Assembly: GCA_037576215.1 (NCBI GenBank)
Contig: JBANDB010000011.1
Location: 2,356,001-2,420,000 of the forward strand
DNA from: Armillaria gallica
Taxonomy: Eukaryota; Basidiomycota; Agaricomycetes; Agaricales; Physalacriaceae
DNA length: 64,000 nt
Direction: 5' to 3'
Shown here: piece after piece, positions 47,516-60,688 of the stretch
Numbering within the stretch: the first letter of the stretch is position 1
How the letters are laid out: each line of letters opens with the position of its first letter
Notes under the pieces: model-generated
Database searches by the model: none
The model's input: the letters and a program-made list of their open reading frames with translations, nothing else
Told to the model about the DNA's origin: nothing
Made by a program: the position numbers and the translations under genes

Positions 47516-49426
47516 CTAAAACTCGGTATCATCTTTGGGCTCTTGCCTGGGTATGACTGCACCAAGGTCCACTACCGTGTAGAAAGTAAATGCCTTGGTC
47601 TCCGCCTGAGGCTGTTTCGACCCTTTAGACGGAGAGATGTCAAGTCCCTCATTTCCTTCCGATGGCGTTGGATCGTCCGAGCGGTACGTGTACGTGACCA
47701 GCATGTTGAACTGAAAAGTCATCAGCAAAAAGGGTCTTAGACAGTTCCCTGACTAACCTTGACATTGCCTCGTGCTTCTTTACCGAGGACTACCTCGCCA
47801 CCAACGACAGTGACATTTGCCCGCTTCTCTAGAACACCAACGGTCTTCGCTTTCCCCCTGCCTTCCTTCTCCCTAGCTGGCCGAAGCCCTATCTCATCGT
47901 CGTCCAGCCCAAACATGTCCATATCTTCGTCCTCTTCATCGTACTCCCAAGCTTCAGCAAATGCAGCTATAGGAAACACCGATGTCGGCAACGCAATTGA
48001 AAAAGGCGGACGGCGAGCCTTCTCGCCGTCGCCCGCTGCAACGTGCACTCTTTGAACCGAAAGTCGGACTTGGATAGGATCATAGAGTGGGTTTGCTAAC
48101 GCTAAATGGAAGGGATAAGTCTTCCCTGCGTGCATGCCAGTCGCGGCGCTATCATCGTCTACAGCCGCAGATACTGTAGATCTGTTCAACGTTCGCCGTG
48201 CTACGTCCGGAGGTGCTTGCTGTTGATGCGGAAGGGCTACCGTGATAGCGGGCAGGTAATTAGACGCAACAAGCTTTATCTTGTACCGCACAGACTGCGC
48301 CTTCTGTTCAGGTTTGATGAGGATATGTGCGCACGCTGGACACCGTTTGGAGCGCTTAGAATGTAACGGTATTCGTAGAGGCCTCAGATCCCTGTAAGTG
48401 GGAGTTAGAATATGTACATAGGTCACGATATGCACTCACGATGATTGGAAAGACGTCGCCCAGCTATATGTCCACCGCTGCTCCATACTAGCTACCTCCG
48501 ATATGTCCTCCAGATGCTTCATAAAGTCTACATCAACCTCGCCACCGCCGGAGCCATAATGGCTCGCACTCTCAACATCCATCCTGCTCTTATACTCGGG
48601 CATTTCATCCTTATTTGGTGTCTTATCCTTCGCAGCCCCCCTCCCTGAACGCGTATGAGGAGTATACTTGGAAACCCCAGGAATGTCACGCGAAAGCGCG
48701 GCTGAAGCAGCGGCTGTTAATGAGTTAGAGCGAATGTGATGTGTGTGCGCGGCGCTACTTGGGACAGCAGAGGAATTAACACCAGAAAGAGACGACGCGC
48801 GAATGACTGGTTCAAAGTGCTCTTTCAGCTTTTCAAATTCTAGAGAGTCTGGTGCCGAGTCTTCGGATTTTTGTAGTTGGGCTTAGAAGATTGTTAGCAT
48901 AAACGGATGAAAGGATAGAAGAGGACGACGCACCAGCAAGACCCGTTGGCTTCTCGAACGTTATTCCCACCTCTGCAGAATCCCACCTACAGTGATTACA
49001 GAACAAAAAGAACGGTGGTTCGCCGACAGTGCTCATGGTTATCGAAAGTCTCCCATCGCCTGGATCCGGTGGATCCGAGGATACAACAGAAAGCGTGTTG
49101 CGGCAATTAGGGCACATGAAGCAATTCCTAGCACATCTGAATACGCCTTTATTATAGAATTCACATTCAGCAGCAGCTTAGCTCACGCACCGATTCTTCT
49201 CTGCACGAACACTAGCACTTGGGACCTCAAAGAGACAGTTGGGGCAGTAGTACCCGCTGACTTCGACAGAAACACAGCGATTGCAGCGTACGGCGTCGCA
49301 TTCTTCGCAAAAGAACAAGGAATGTAGGGGGTGGAAGCTGTGGGACGATGAGGCGAGATGAGGCGGCGGCGGTGGTGATGACGGGCTTGAAAGACAACGA
49401 CAGTGGTAGAGGACGCTGGGAGCCAT
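47516..49426 (-). CDS. Dynactin subunit p62 (DCTN4)
   Basis: Pointed-end subunit of dynactin, the dynein cofactor. The Cys-rich N-terminus has paired CxxC motifs: FFCEECDAVRCNRCV, GYYCPNC, CFMCPNCRNTLSVV and LFCNHCRWDSAEVGI. A coiled/acidic middle follows (DSLEFEKLKEHFEPVIR), then SDLRPLRIPLHSKRSKRCPAC with a further CxxC pair (CPACAHILIKPE) and a beta-rich C-terminus (YKIKLVASNYLPAITVALP ... NPLYDPIQVRLSVQ ... FYTVVDLGAVIP). The start at 49426 (MAPSVLYHCRC) begins the Cys region. It has a long Ser-rich insert. Length about 560-600 residues. No lesion seen. Confidence 0.88.
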
Positions 49427-50257
49427 GGCGCGTCGTGGAGGCGTGGTGGTCAGGTCGATTAGGCGTGGCTGTGTAGATAGTGATGTCACGATCACGTGTA
49501 TATATGCCACTTCGTTGCCGGTGAAGAGACTTTGGCTCTCTCCTTGAGTCTGATACTACCAGTGACAGTCGCCGAGGCTGTTTCCAAAACAGCCTCACAG
49601 CATGGTGCTCTCAATTATCCCAAAAACCCGCACAAACCTCCTCTAATCAACGCTGTGCAACTATTTTTCATGTCTTGCGATTTTTGAACCTTGAAAGTGC
49701 TTTATCTCGACCACCGCACAACGGTGATCTTCTAAATTCTGTCTGGGAGATCATTAATCAAGGTGCAATATCATCGTCGAGAGGCTTTGACTTTCTTTTT
49801 TTAAGAATTCATAGTCGACTAGTGAATACTTGAACGCTCTGAATGGGGATCAATGTCCTGTGCCCTTTTATACCAGTTGTGAGAGAAAAGGTCTTGGCAT
49901 AGTAGCCTGCCGACAATTCTATTCTCTTACAGCCGCCGAATGGTATGAACAGGATCTCGACTTGCACATCGCAAAGGCTGTGCTTGGCATTCCCCAGGGT
50001 CAAGGTGCGGTTTTTCCAACGACGAGGAAATCTATAGGTCCTGGGGGGAAATCAAGATACAGCTTCAGTAACACAACACTCTGATGTAGTGGTCGTCCAA
50101 CAGCCTTTCGAAGAGAAAGCATATAAGGACTTTCTGAAAAATAGGGGGACGGACCCATGCGGCGTCGATCAAACCTGTGCGAATTTCCAAGTCTTTCTGC
50201 TACCACCAGCACACCTCGTTTTTCCCCTCCTCCTCCACAACCTTCACTATCCTTTAT
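49427..50257. other. Spacer between p62 and the first aspartic protease
   Basis: About 830 bp. Protein-like pieces on the minus strand (about 50130-49810) such as LYLDFPPGPIDFLVVGK and EILFIPFGGCKRIELSAGYYAK in shifting frames may be remnants of a decayed gene. No family recognised. The 3' part is the protease promoter. Confidence 0.35.
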
Positions 50258-52165
50258 ATGCGCTCCCTAATACCACTATCTTTACTCCTCACCCTTTTCG
50301 ATTCCGTGGCACATGCCGTGAAACTACCAATCCACGTACGGACAACCAGCCAACCAAGGTCTCTAGGCCGTCGAGCAAATACAACGATACCCGTGTCGAA
50401 TTACGGAAATGCACAATATTATTCTAATATAACTATTGCCGGTCAAGAAGTTTCTGTGTTACTAGATACTGGAAGGTGAATTCAAATGCAAGCTGCCTTG
50501 CCCCTCGTTGACCTGTGCCTAGTTCCGACCTTTGGATTAATTTTCCTACTAAAACACCCACAACGACGGACACAGGAAAGTCTCTGAAACTATCGTATGC
50601 CATAGGATCAGCTGCAGGTGAGTGCTGATACGCTCCAAGCTACGTTGTATCAGACTAACAAGCATCTAGGCAACATCCATACTGCACCAGTAGAATTTTA
50701 TGACTATTCCATAACCTCTCAGGCATTCTGTACGTTTGATCCTTCTTTATTGCGGCTCGATTGCTCACTTTTGACTAGTGCTCGTCACCGACACAAGCTC
50801 ATTTTCCTCCGACATCCACAGCCAAGGGTACGATGGCCTTATTGGTCTCGGCCCTAACGAAGGCAGCCGAATTTTTGATAAACTCGATGATGATTCCGGC
50901 GACTCGGTATTGACCAACGTCTTCTCCCAAGTGTCTAATTCCTCCAAATTCATCTCCTTCCTCCTTGATCGCAGCGGCGATCCTGGGAGCAACGTCACCG
51001 GTCAATTGACAATATCCGAGTATGTCGAAGGGTACGAGAACATCACCAGTATGCCGGAGATTGACGTCGAGGAAGTGCACAAGCTCCTTGAGTCCGGTTC
51101 GTCACCTTGCGCTCCTGATTGGGTGTTACTGATTGTATCGCAGAACAACACTGGCAGGCGTTGACGGACAAGAACAATGGTGTCATTGGTCCTGACGGCA
51201 AAGTCATACAGATTGATTCCATTGTACCAAAAGCTCCGGATGGCCAGCTAGTAGCTGTCTTCGATTCGGGCTTTACGTTCACCCAAGTGCCCCGCGACTT
51301 GTCCGATGCTATCTATGGTCGAGTCCAGGGCGCCTCATATGATTCCAAAAATGAGTGGTGGACAGTACCTTGCGGCCAGCAGTTAAATATTTCGTTCAAC
51401 TTTGGAGGTCAAAATTATCCAGTTCATCCACTAGATACCGTCGACGACAACTTTAACATCAAGAACGCCGACGGCAACAGAGTTTGCATCGGCGCTTTCC
51501 AGCCCATCACCACCGCCTTCAGTCTTCTCGGAAACTATGACATGATCATGGGCATGAACTTCTGTGAGTGGCCAATACTAAACAAATTTGCATCATTACT
51601 AATGTTACCACAGTGAGGTATGTCGCGTATGCTGCGCATGGTTGCGAGAAGCTGACGATCATTCAAGAAATACGTATACGCTCATGAATTATGGAAACTG
51701 GGCCGACAAGAATGCAGATGATCCGTTTATTCAACTTCTCTCCATCACAAATGCCGAGGCAGCTCATAACGACTTCGTCAAAGTTCGGATGGGAGGTAAC
51801 GACACCACGGGCGATTCTAAATGGAATCTACTTTCCACTGCTGACATGCAGCACTCGCCTGTCTCAGCCGAGGAGAAGAAGAAGAAATATCAGGAGATGA
51901 TTCTCAGTCGATGGCCATACATCCTCGCTGGATGCCTTGTGGCCGTCCTTCTTATTATCGGTCTGATCATCTGGAGATGCTGTTGTCGTCGCAAGGGTTC
52001 AAGGCAGCTACTAAGAAGGGGGGCTGGTTCAAGAAGAACAACAAGACGGCGCCGACGTCCTATCTTCCATTGCAGGACCAAGGGATGAGGAGTACCGTCG
52101 ACGTCTCCGTCCCATATGACCCACATGCTGGACACTACGGGAATGCAGGGTACAAGGCATATTGA
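50258..52165 (+). CDS. Pepsin-like (A1) aspartic protease, membrane-anchored, intact
   Basis: Signal peptide MRSLIPLSLLLTLFDSVAHA, basic propeptide, then the first active site VLLDTGRSDLWI (exon junction inside) and the second AVFDSGFTFTQVP. Typical A1 features: GYDGLIGLGP, WWTVPCGQQLNISFNFGG, VCIGAFQPI and YDMIMGMNFL. A single transmembrane helix (WPYILAGCLVAVLLIIGLII) with a CCC patch and a basic cytosolic tail ends the protein. It is therefore a cell-surface or vacuolar-membrane protease of the yapsin-like kind. The frame is clean through all exons, unlike the two related copies downstream. About 540 residues. Confidence 0.88.
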
Positions 52166-52720
52166 AGCTGCTGGCTTGACCGTTGTATTATGTATTTCAT
52201 CGCATTTGCTTTCAACAAGATATCTCCTATACCCTCGAGAAAGCGTCTCCTTTGTCCGTCGACCGACTTCAAGTACCATCATCTACTATGATCCGCACCG
52301 AGACTCTGGCAGTAAATATCCCTGAGACCTCCGGCACAGTCGCAGTTTTTGGTTTGGTACCGCCAGCATGATATCCACGTGGAGTGATACCCGGTTCCGG
52401 ATCGGCAAAATGACCAAATCTAGATGAACATTTGAAAACATTGTCACTGCAGGTCACTGCTAACGTTAACCTCTTGTTTCATGTGCTTTGGAGAGTACGC
52501 TGCTATGACAGCCGGTGTGTATTGCTCTAGCGCATACAGGGGGTGCTGACAAGGATCTGACCACAGCGCCCGGCGTGTCTTGGCTCAGTCAGGGTCAGGG
52601 CGGGGGTTTCACGCTTGGACATGTCTCGCCGCACACTGCCATTTTCCTCTAGTTCGAAATAATAATACCAGGGGGGTCACCTAAAACCAGGCGGCTATTC
52701 TTATCTTGTCTTCTTCCACC
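52166..52720. other. Spacer between aspartic proteases 1 and 2
   Basis: About 555 bp with the promoter of the second protease. No gene or clear repeat recognised. Confidence 0.4.
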
Positions 52721-54832
52721 ATGGCCTCTAAGGCTTTTCTGGCCTTCCTATGCTTTGCTGGTTACGCCTCGGGACTACAACTAAAAATCGAAGGTCGTCG
52801 AACTCGACATGAACTCTTACGACGGGGAAATATAGATGGGACCGCTGCATTGAGCAATAATGCGGATATTAGCTATTATACGAATCTGACGCTTGGTGGA
52901 GAAGTCTTTACAGCGCTTATCGATACTGGGAGGTAAGTTACTGCCCCTGTAGTTCGTCTTTTCCGTGCTCATAGCCGTCTCAGCTCGGACTTGTGGGTTG
53001 CAGGCAGCATTACGGATAGCGTCGACACTGGGTCGTCGTCTGGCGTAAGCTACGCTGTTGGCGGAGTGAAAGGTGGATCTTACTTACCTGAAGGGGGCTT
53101 AAGTCGCCGTTCTCACTAATACTTATTAGGTCCCATAAAAACTTCAACTCTTCAATTCGCTGGATATACCGTGCAGGAGCAGGCGTTCTGTGAGTTATCT
53201 TTCTGTTATTCCTCATCGTCACATCTTTCTTAGAAAATACAGTGCAAGTCACGCCTGACTCTGACAACAAGAAAGGAACGGGACTATTAGGTCTTGGACC
53301 TACGTCAGGGTCAAACATCTACGCTACATTGAATACCTCGGCCGGATACGCGGTTCTGGACCGTATATTTCTACAAAATACTTCAACCCCGAATTATTTG
53401 ACGGTGCTTCTGGGACGCACCCAAGGTGCGTAGTCGACCATTCCGCTCAGTGTCCAGAGCCTCATGTTGGTGTAGATCCTACCGATGTCTTTCCTGGTGA
53501 CATATCAATCGGAGAACTTTTAGATGGCTATAGTAATGTTGAGAGTGAACCGAAACTAGAAGTCACCACTGTCCCTGTCCGCGAATCCAGCGATCAACAT
53601 TTCCAGGTCCTATTAGACCAGAACGGTTTATTAGGCCAGACGGGCAGCCAGTATCTACCACCACCGAAGTGGATCAGACATCGAATTCAAAGCAGGCCAC
53701 TGCCGTTGTAGACACTGGTTTTTCATTGAGTCAGGTACCCAAGTACGTGAATATGGTCCTGAGATTTCAGGGAAAATCTAACGAATTTACTACTTCAATT
53801 AGATCTGTTGCGGACGATATATAGTCGCTTCTCTGGTGCAGAGTACCATAATGTTACAGGTCTTGGCGAAGTATGGATTGTGCCTTGCGACCAAGAAGTT
53901 AACATTACATTCAAATTCGGCGGCAAGAGCTACTATATACATCCTTTGGACGCTACGATGCATGGGCTTTCGTTTCCGCCACCAGTACTCAGCTAACAAT
54001 TTTTCTAGGGATCCATCTCTATTGGGAATAACCGATGTTGTGAATTCACAAGGACAATCATCATGCATAGGCTCGGTGCGCGCACATTTCTCCCAAGCCC
54101 TTGATTATGTTTGACGTTACATATTCCAGTTTCAACCTATCAGTTTTACACCCTCGGGAAATACGTACGATATGATTCTAGGGATGTCGTTCCGTGAGCA
54201 ACACACCAGTTACCAGCATACTTTGCGCTGACATTCAGCCTCTCAGTTCGCAACGTCTACGCCGTCTTTAACTTTGGAGACTTCGTAGCCGGTGGAAATG
54301 ATACTACCAATCGTGGGGATCCTTACCTTCAATTCCTATCCACGACCGATCCAAATGAAGGTATGTCCCACAGTCTTCTCTCTCTGCCGCTAAAGTCCAA
54401 TGGAACGCAGCGCATTCCGATTTCGTCGCTGTTCGCTTGGGTGGTAATGACAGTACGGGCGGTCAGTCCCTCAATGGTCCAACTTCCAGTGGCAGCGGTG
54501 GTGGTCTTCCCAAAGCTGTATACTTTGGTATCGCCGCCGGTGCTCTGGGACTTGGCCTCCTCCTCATGGTGTGTGCTTTCTTTATGAATCGACGGAGAAA
54601 GCAGAGCAAACCATCTTATCGTCCAATATCGTCACCATCGCCTCACGTGGATATGCAGCTCAATGTCGCAAGCCCTCCGCGATACAGTGGACCGCCACAG
54701 TACAATTACGCTTCGTCAGAACCATATCAAGATCAACCATCGATGCCTGCCCAAGCTCAGATGTATGATCCATATAGCCATATTCCATCTACGCAATATT
54801 ATCAAAATACATGGGGGGGTCGGCGAGACTAA
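52721..54832 (+). pseudogene. A1 aspartic protease copy 2, frameshifted
   Basis: Paralogue of the preceding protease and close relative of copy 3. MASKAFLAFLCFAGYASG is a signal peptide. ALIDTGR(SDLWVAG) and VVDTGFSLSQVP hold the catalytic aspartates. The second site is DTG where copy 1 has DSG. A C-terminal membrane helix (AVYFGIAAGALGLGLLLMV) precedes a Pro/Ser/Tyr-rich tail. One base is missing at the GPDG loop (about 53633-53637), and two more near 53812-53822, just after the intron following the second active site. Reading straight on gives a stop at about 53709. Otherwise well conserved. Either a young pseudogene or assembly error; the first lesion position is shared with copy 3. Confidence 0.8.
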
Positions 54833-55254
54833 TGAGGGTGGTTTCCTGCTATAAGGTTGCGTAACGAGACTGTTAATGCTTGCTTCTGTTATTTGTATTT
54901 ACACACTGTTCACTTATTTTTACATGTATTTATGAGACTGCACATATCTAATAGAGTTTTTAGACCTATGATGCATGAGTAGAAGTGAATTGCAACGTAT
55001 CATAATCTAGTACAATTCATTGCATTTGCGTCTGATTTGCGTCTGATGGTGCAACATATAAAGCAGTGAGAAACATGTAGGTCGGAAATTTGTACGAAAG
55101 ACTATTCCATATTCGACAGGCTCGTTCATCCCAGCACTTTTTCGTCGACTGTAGGAAAGCAAAGGAGAGCCAGGTTCGGCAATCACCGGACACACTACAC
55201 TTACTTCTATTTTTGGGTTCCCCCTTTTCATCTGCCACCGCTATTACAGGCAGT
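54833..55254. other. Spacer between aspartic protease 2 and the phosphodiesterase
   Basis: About 420 bp. The last 165 bp are an open extension of the phosphodiesterase frame, but the favoured start is at 55255. No repeats. Confidence 0.4.
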
Positions 55255-57357
55255 ATGCCAGTCTCTGACGTTGCCTCCAAGTCGCTCTTCGACACGGGCA
55301 AGGACGAGAGAAACGAGGAGCGAGAGGGTCTACTCTCTGGATCTCAGTCGTCCCAATCGCAATGCGAGAAAGGTGAAGACACCTTACATCCAGCATGGTC
55401 GAGGAATCGAATTGTCGGTGTTGCCGCGTCATTCATACTGCTTCTTATCTGTGGAACATTTGCCCGGTCACTGGCCTGCTCAAGAGGTCTTTATGTTCAC
55501 CCCAATCTTCATTTCCATGGCGAAGAAGTACGGTCGAACGGGACGCATGATTTCAAGAGGACTGTGCTCATTATATCTATAGACGGTTTACGGTATGTTT
55601 GGCAATGACAGTACAATACCAACCGATACTCACAAGTTCGATTTAGGGCGGACTATCTCGACCGAGGACTAACACCTCACCTCATTGATATCAGCAAGCA
55701 GGGACTGCGAGCCAAGTCCATGAGGCCGATTTTCCCGGTAACGTCCTATGCGTTGGATGAATGCCCTCTTTCTAATGCCAGCTTTAACCCGGCAACAGAC
55801 TTTGACGTTTCCGTGAGTTCCGAACTGTTCTTCTGTACGAAATATCTAACCTCGTCTTCAGCAATCATTGGGCTTTGATGTATGTATCATTGGATGCAGG
55901 GTCAGGTTTTCTCTGAACGGTCTCGTAGGACGGGCCTCTACGCCGAATCCCATGGCATAGTAGCTAACGTATGGTCCTCGTTCGCGGAATCTTCCCGTAG
56001 CTGATTATGATGCAGAATTTCTGGGACCCGGCAAGTAACGAAGAGTTCCATTACAACCTGGAGGTATCGGCTTGGAAACCGAATTGGTGGTTCGGTGAAC
56101 CGGTAAGCTTGTTGGTCTATTGGTATAACAGAAAGGCCTAAAATTGCGCTAGATGTGGGAGACTGCTGGAAAGGCAGGAATCATCACAGCAAACCTGATG
56201 TGGTAAGGAATACGAGTTTGGACTATGTATTTGCATTAAATGGTGTTAGGCCGGGCCCGCCCAAGACGAGTTCCGGGGCCGTTCCTACCTACTTTATTCC
56301 CTGGAGGGTAAACACATTGTCATTATTACCTCATGCCCGAACTCAACGAATCACAGGATAGAGTCCCTCTTGGCGAAAAGCTGGAACAACTCTTATCCTG
56401 GATAGATCTACCTTTTGAGCAACGGCCTCAATTGATTATGGGTAGCTGCGTTCTTTCTTTAAAAATCTTGTACTTCTTGCTGAAAAAGAAACCAAGGCTA
56501 CGAACCGTCATTGGATCAAGCCGGCCATGCAACGGGACCAATGTCCGCACTAGTCAATGTACGGCGCCTGAACCATTGCCTTACAAGTTGCTGAACCTTG
56601 GCAGAAAACTCTTGGTCAAGTGGATACATTTGCAAAGGATCTTCACACTGCTCTCGAACAACGTAATCTCACCGATATTGTCGACATCGTCTTCGTCAGC
56701 GATCATGGAATGACGGACACGAGTCACCCCGAGCTGGTGTATATGGACAACATTATCGGCAAGGATGGCTTAAACATGATTCAACATGAAGACGGGTGGC
56801 CCTCGATGGGACTGAGGTTTTACCCTGAAGCCAATGCATCACACTATCTCGAACTTCTCCTCAAGGCCTCAGACGAAAATCCGGAAAAATTTGATGTCTA
56901 CACTCACGAGACAATGCCAGAGCGATATCACTTTGCTAACAATGATAGAATTGCGCCTATATATGTGGTTCCCAAGATTGGGTGTTCCTTGACGACTAAG
57001 GCGGAGGGTAACACTGGCATGTCCAAAGGAGTAGGTGGTTCGCCATATCGATGTTTCATGGTCTAATTGCTCTATCAGAACCACGGATATGATAACAAGG
57101 AGCCATCGATGCATGCCATGTTTGTCGCGCACGGTCCTTTCTCTGCTGTCGTGAAGGCGTTGCATCACGGCCGGTCACTTTCAGCTCGTTTCCTATCCAG
57201 GCCCAACAAGGGCTGGCACTCCACCTCCGACGATACCTATGTCATGAATACATTCCAGAACGTAGAAGTGTACAACCTCGTTATGAAGCTGTTGGGAATT
57301 GAACAGCATGCTGCGTACACAAATGGTACCATCGGATTCTGGGACAAGTACTTCTAA
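55255..57357 (+). CDS. Ectonucleotide pyrophosphatase/phosphodiesterase (NPP family)
   Basis: Type II membrane hydrolase of nucleotides and related phosphodiesters. A cytosolic N-terminus (EEREGLLSGSQSS) leads to a membrane helix (IVGVAASFILLLICGTFA). The catalytic blocks, after splicing, are VLIISIDGLRADYLDRGLTP (metal Asp), PTLTFPNHWALMTGLYAESHG (Thr nucleophile), YEPSLDQAGHATGP, DIVFVSDHGM (metal Asp and His) and GNHGYDNKEPSMHAMFVAHGP. It ends GTIGFWDKYF. About nine short introns; the acceptor at GGCAACAG (not CCAG) is needed before TLTFPNH. Length is about 550-600 residues, as usual. It sits between aspartic proteases 2 and 3; its 3' flank is duplicated after protease 3. Confidence 0.9.
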
Positions 57358-58164
57358 GTAGATGATCTTACCTTACGGTCCGTGTATATACCTTGTAATC
57401 TTACTCGCTATCTAATGGTCTAATTGATCTGCTTGGGCAGATAAATTTCCGGGTCATTAATCAAGTTCTACAGATGGAGAATGATATCATCTAGGACATG
57501 TATTGACTTCAAAAGGCGAGGCAGCCGATTGCAATAGATTCGCAAAAGGACCGGTGGCAAGTGGGAGAAAGGATTAAACGAAATCAGATCGCAAATCTTC
57601 CAAGGATTGTGATCCTGTCACAGTACCACAAAGCCATTGTAGGACGTCCACGGCAAGATTATGCGATGATGTCAACAGCCGGACTAACTTGTGTTTCTAT
57701 GCACGGGAATAGGTACATTCAAGTAGAGCGGAAGGATGCCTCTGGGGCTTCGCTGGCGGAATTGTTATAGCCTTCTGTTTGAGGCTTGGAGCAGAGCGCA
57801 AGTTGGCTCTAGTGACACCGAGAGACTCGGCCATAGCATAGGACAAAAAGTGCTCTGCCGGAAGAAATGCCAATATCATAAGGCGAGTATGATACGATGA
57901 TTTTTGACCGGCCACATTCCCGTCTCTGAAAATAACAACGCAACAGGAGAGCAGTGGGCGACGTCCGCCGAGCAACCGACGAATAAATGGTTTCTGAATG
58001 TATTCAATACTGCAACGCAAACACAGGCACAACGATGCACGGGAACACAACCGGAGCGCAAACACAGAAACCACTATGCAAGGCACGCAAACACAGGAAA
58101 CGAGAACGGGACAGGGAAGAAAAGGTTTAGTAAAGCAGGGGAGACAAGGGAAAAGGCTAGACTG

Positions 58165-58240
58165 GTTACCGTCTCTCTGACCCTTGACGTCTGATCACAC
58201 TTTCTTGCTCGCAACGTCAAGTGTCTGGAGAGACGGTTAC
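58165..58240. repeat. Imperfect inverted repeat (arms about 26 nt)
   Basis: Left arm 58165-58190 and right arm 58214-58240 pair over most of their length around a 23 nt loop. Not seen elsewhere in the window. Confidence 0.7.
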
Positions 58241-58350
58241 GAGTCTAGGAAAAGGCGGCGCACGATGAACTGGAAAGACCGGAAGGAATAGGCAACGACC
58301 ACGAACTTGAAGACCCAGAGAACGAAAGAAGTTGGTGGTTTTATGTTGAG

Positions 58351-58645
58351 ACTGCCGCCAAGCACCGCCACCATATCTGATACCGCCTTCCGGATGATCT
58401 CAGCACTGCAGTGCTCGATCTGTGTCCACTGTCCAGTACCAACCAATTCTTATCGGAGACGTACTGTCATCACGTATTCGAAAAATTGCTCCCGTGACGG
58501 CCATGTATTGACTCTGGCGCATACGGAGCGGTGTCAAGCGAGCATAGTTGAACTTCCAATGTCACATCTGGGGTTTCAAACTAGAATGTAAAGCTCACGA
58601 TCAAAATCGTATCAGTTACAGGTCCAACTTCACGGTTAACGACCT
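58351..58645. repeat. Direct repeat, left copy
   Basis: About 290 bp, highly similar to 61341-61621 apart from small indels. The two copies bracket protease 3 and mark a tandem duplication. Confidence 0.85.
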
Positions 58646-58951
58646 GTGAAGTTAACGTAACTTGTCAACTGCCATTTCGTTCCCCACCTCTCGAGCAGGT
58701 GGCTCCGACTTCCCCTGTGTGGAACTCCGTTACTCGTCGAATATGGGGACAGTCTCGTAAGATCTAAGCTCGCAATCCCGTCTTTGCAATGACCTCAGGT
58801 ACAGACAAATTTGCCGTTTGCAGATGCATAGCCACTGAGCGTTCGTTACAAGTCTATTCTCAGACTTCATGTCTTGGCGCTCGCTGCCGACCATTTACGA
58901 GAATACCAGGAGGATAAAAGCCAGCGTCCAGTATGTCGTCTCTCTACAACC

Positions 58952-60688
58952 ATGGCCGCTACCGCATTCTTTGCTTTGTTATGCCTTGCCAGCTACTCTT
59001 CTGGACTACAACTAAAATCGAAGGCCAACGTAATGTTCGACCTGGACATGAACTCCTGCGACGGGGAAACATGGATGGAACTGTCACCTTGAGCAATAAT
59101 GTAAATCTTGACTATTATACGAATTTGACGCTTGGTGGCCAACTCTTTACGATGATGATCGATACTGGCAGGTAGGTTACCATTCCTGTGGGACATTCTC
59201 TCCGTACTCATGGCCGCCATAGTTCGGACTTCTGGGTTGCAGGCAACATTACGGATAGTATCGACACTGGGAAGGTGTCTGAACTCCCCTACGCTAAGGG
59301 TGCAGCGGGAGGTGAGTCTCGCCTGACTACCAGTCTAAGTTTCCGTTCTTACTGCTACTAGGGCCCGTAAAAACTTCAACTCTTGAATTCGCCGGATACA
59401 CCGTGCAGGATCAAGCGTTCAGTACGTTATCGTTCTGTTGTTCCTCATTGTTGCGCCTTTCTTATCTAGAGAATACAGTGCAAGTCACGCCCGACAGTGA
59501 CCATCCGATTGGAACAGGCATCATAGGCCTTGGACCTACGACCGGGTCCGTCATCTACAAAAATCTGACTACGTCAGTCGGATACACTGTGCTGGACCGT
59601 ATATTTCTACAAAACACATCAACCCCGAATTATTTGACAGTGCTTCTCGGACGCACCCAAAGTTCGTAGTCGACCATTCCGCTCAGTGACCAGAGCCTCA
59701 TACTGATGTAGATCCTACCGATGTCTTTCCCGGTGAAATATCAATCGGGAGCTTTTAGACGGATATAGTAATATTGAGAGTGAACCGAAGCTAGAGGTCA
59801 CCATAGTCCCTGACAGCGAATCCATTCAACAACATTTCCAGATCCTATTAGATGAGGATGGCATAAAGGGTCAGACGGGAAGCCGATACACATTACCACC
59901 GCGGTGAAGCAGACATCGAATTCAAAGCAGGCTACCGCCATGCTAGATACTGGTTTTTCATTCAGTCAGGTACCCAAGTACGTGAATATGTTCCCTAGCT
60001 TCAGGAAAAGTCTAACGAATCTGCCACTTCAATTAGATATGTTGCGGATGCAATATACAGTGGCTTCTCTGGTGCAGAGTACATGAATATGACAGGTCTT
60101 GGCGAAGTATGGACCTTACCTTGCGACGAAGAAGTCAACATTACATTCAAGTTCAGCGGTAATAGCTACCATATACATCCCTTGGATGCTACTATGTATG
60201 GTGTTCAAAAATCCTTCCACCAGTATATTGCTAATGACTGCTTTAGGGATCCGTCTCTAATTAATCTGGACCTTACAGATTCAACAGGCCGACCATATTG
60301 CGTAGGCTCGGTGTGTACACATCTTTCCTATGCACTTTATCGACCTTGACGTTACCTATCACAGTTTCAACCATTCATATTTGCACCCCCCTTTCCAACA
60401 TACGATATGATTCTCGGAATGTCGTTCCGTGAGTATTATGTTAGTTACCAGCATACTTTGCATTGACATTCAGCTTATCAGTTCGCAATGTTTACACCGT
60501 CTTCAATTATGGAGACTTCGTGGCTGGTGGAAATGATACCACCGTTCGCGAAGATCCTTACGTTCAATTACTATCCACGACCGACCCAGCTGAAGGTACG
60601 TTCCAGTCTCCTCTTAACTGATAGTAAATTCTAATGGATTGCAGCGCATTCCGATTTCGTGGCTGTTCGCTTGAGCGGCCTTGCGTAA
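58952..60688 (+). pseudogene. A1 aspartic protease copy 3, frameshifted and truncated
   Basis: Tandem duplicate of protease 2, with the same exon plan and near-identical exons (YYTNLTLGGQLFTMMIDTGR, DRIFLQNTSTPNYLTVLLGR, ATAMLDTGFSFSQVPKY, GLGEVWTLPCDEEVNITF). Single-base losses occur at about 59013-59017 (an A-run in the leader), about 59746-59751 (ISIGELL block) and about 59868-59873 (GPDG loop, same place as copy 2). The frame ends at VRLSGLA, before the membrane anchor, because sequence beyond about 60675 was deleted. Not expected to make an active enzyme. Confidence 0.85.

Larger units (their letters stand above)
57358..58951. other. Region between the phosphodiesterase and protease 3
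   Basis: About 1.6 kb. It contains the phosphodiesterase 3' flank (57363-57480, repeated at 60803-60905), a stretch with recurring GCAAACACAG units (about 58015-58105), a long inverted repeat (58165-58240), the left copy of a long direct repeat (58351-58645) and the protease 3 promoter. No gene. Confidence 0.55.

Noticed and set aside
53600..53720. Programmed frameshift rather than lesion in protease 2
   Set aside because: No slippery heptamer is present, protease 1 needs no shift, and a second indel follows at 53812-53822.
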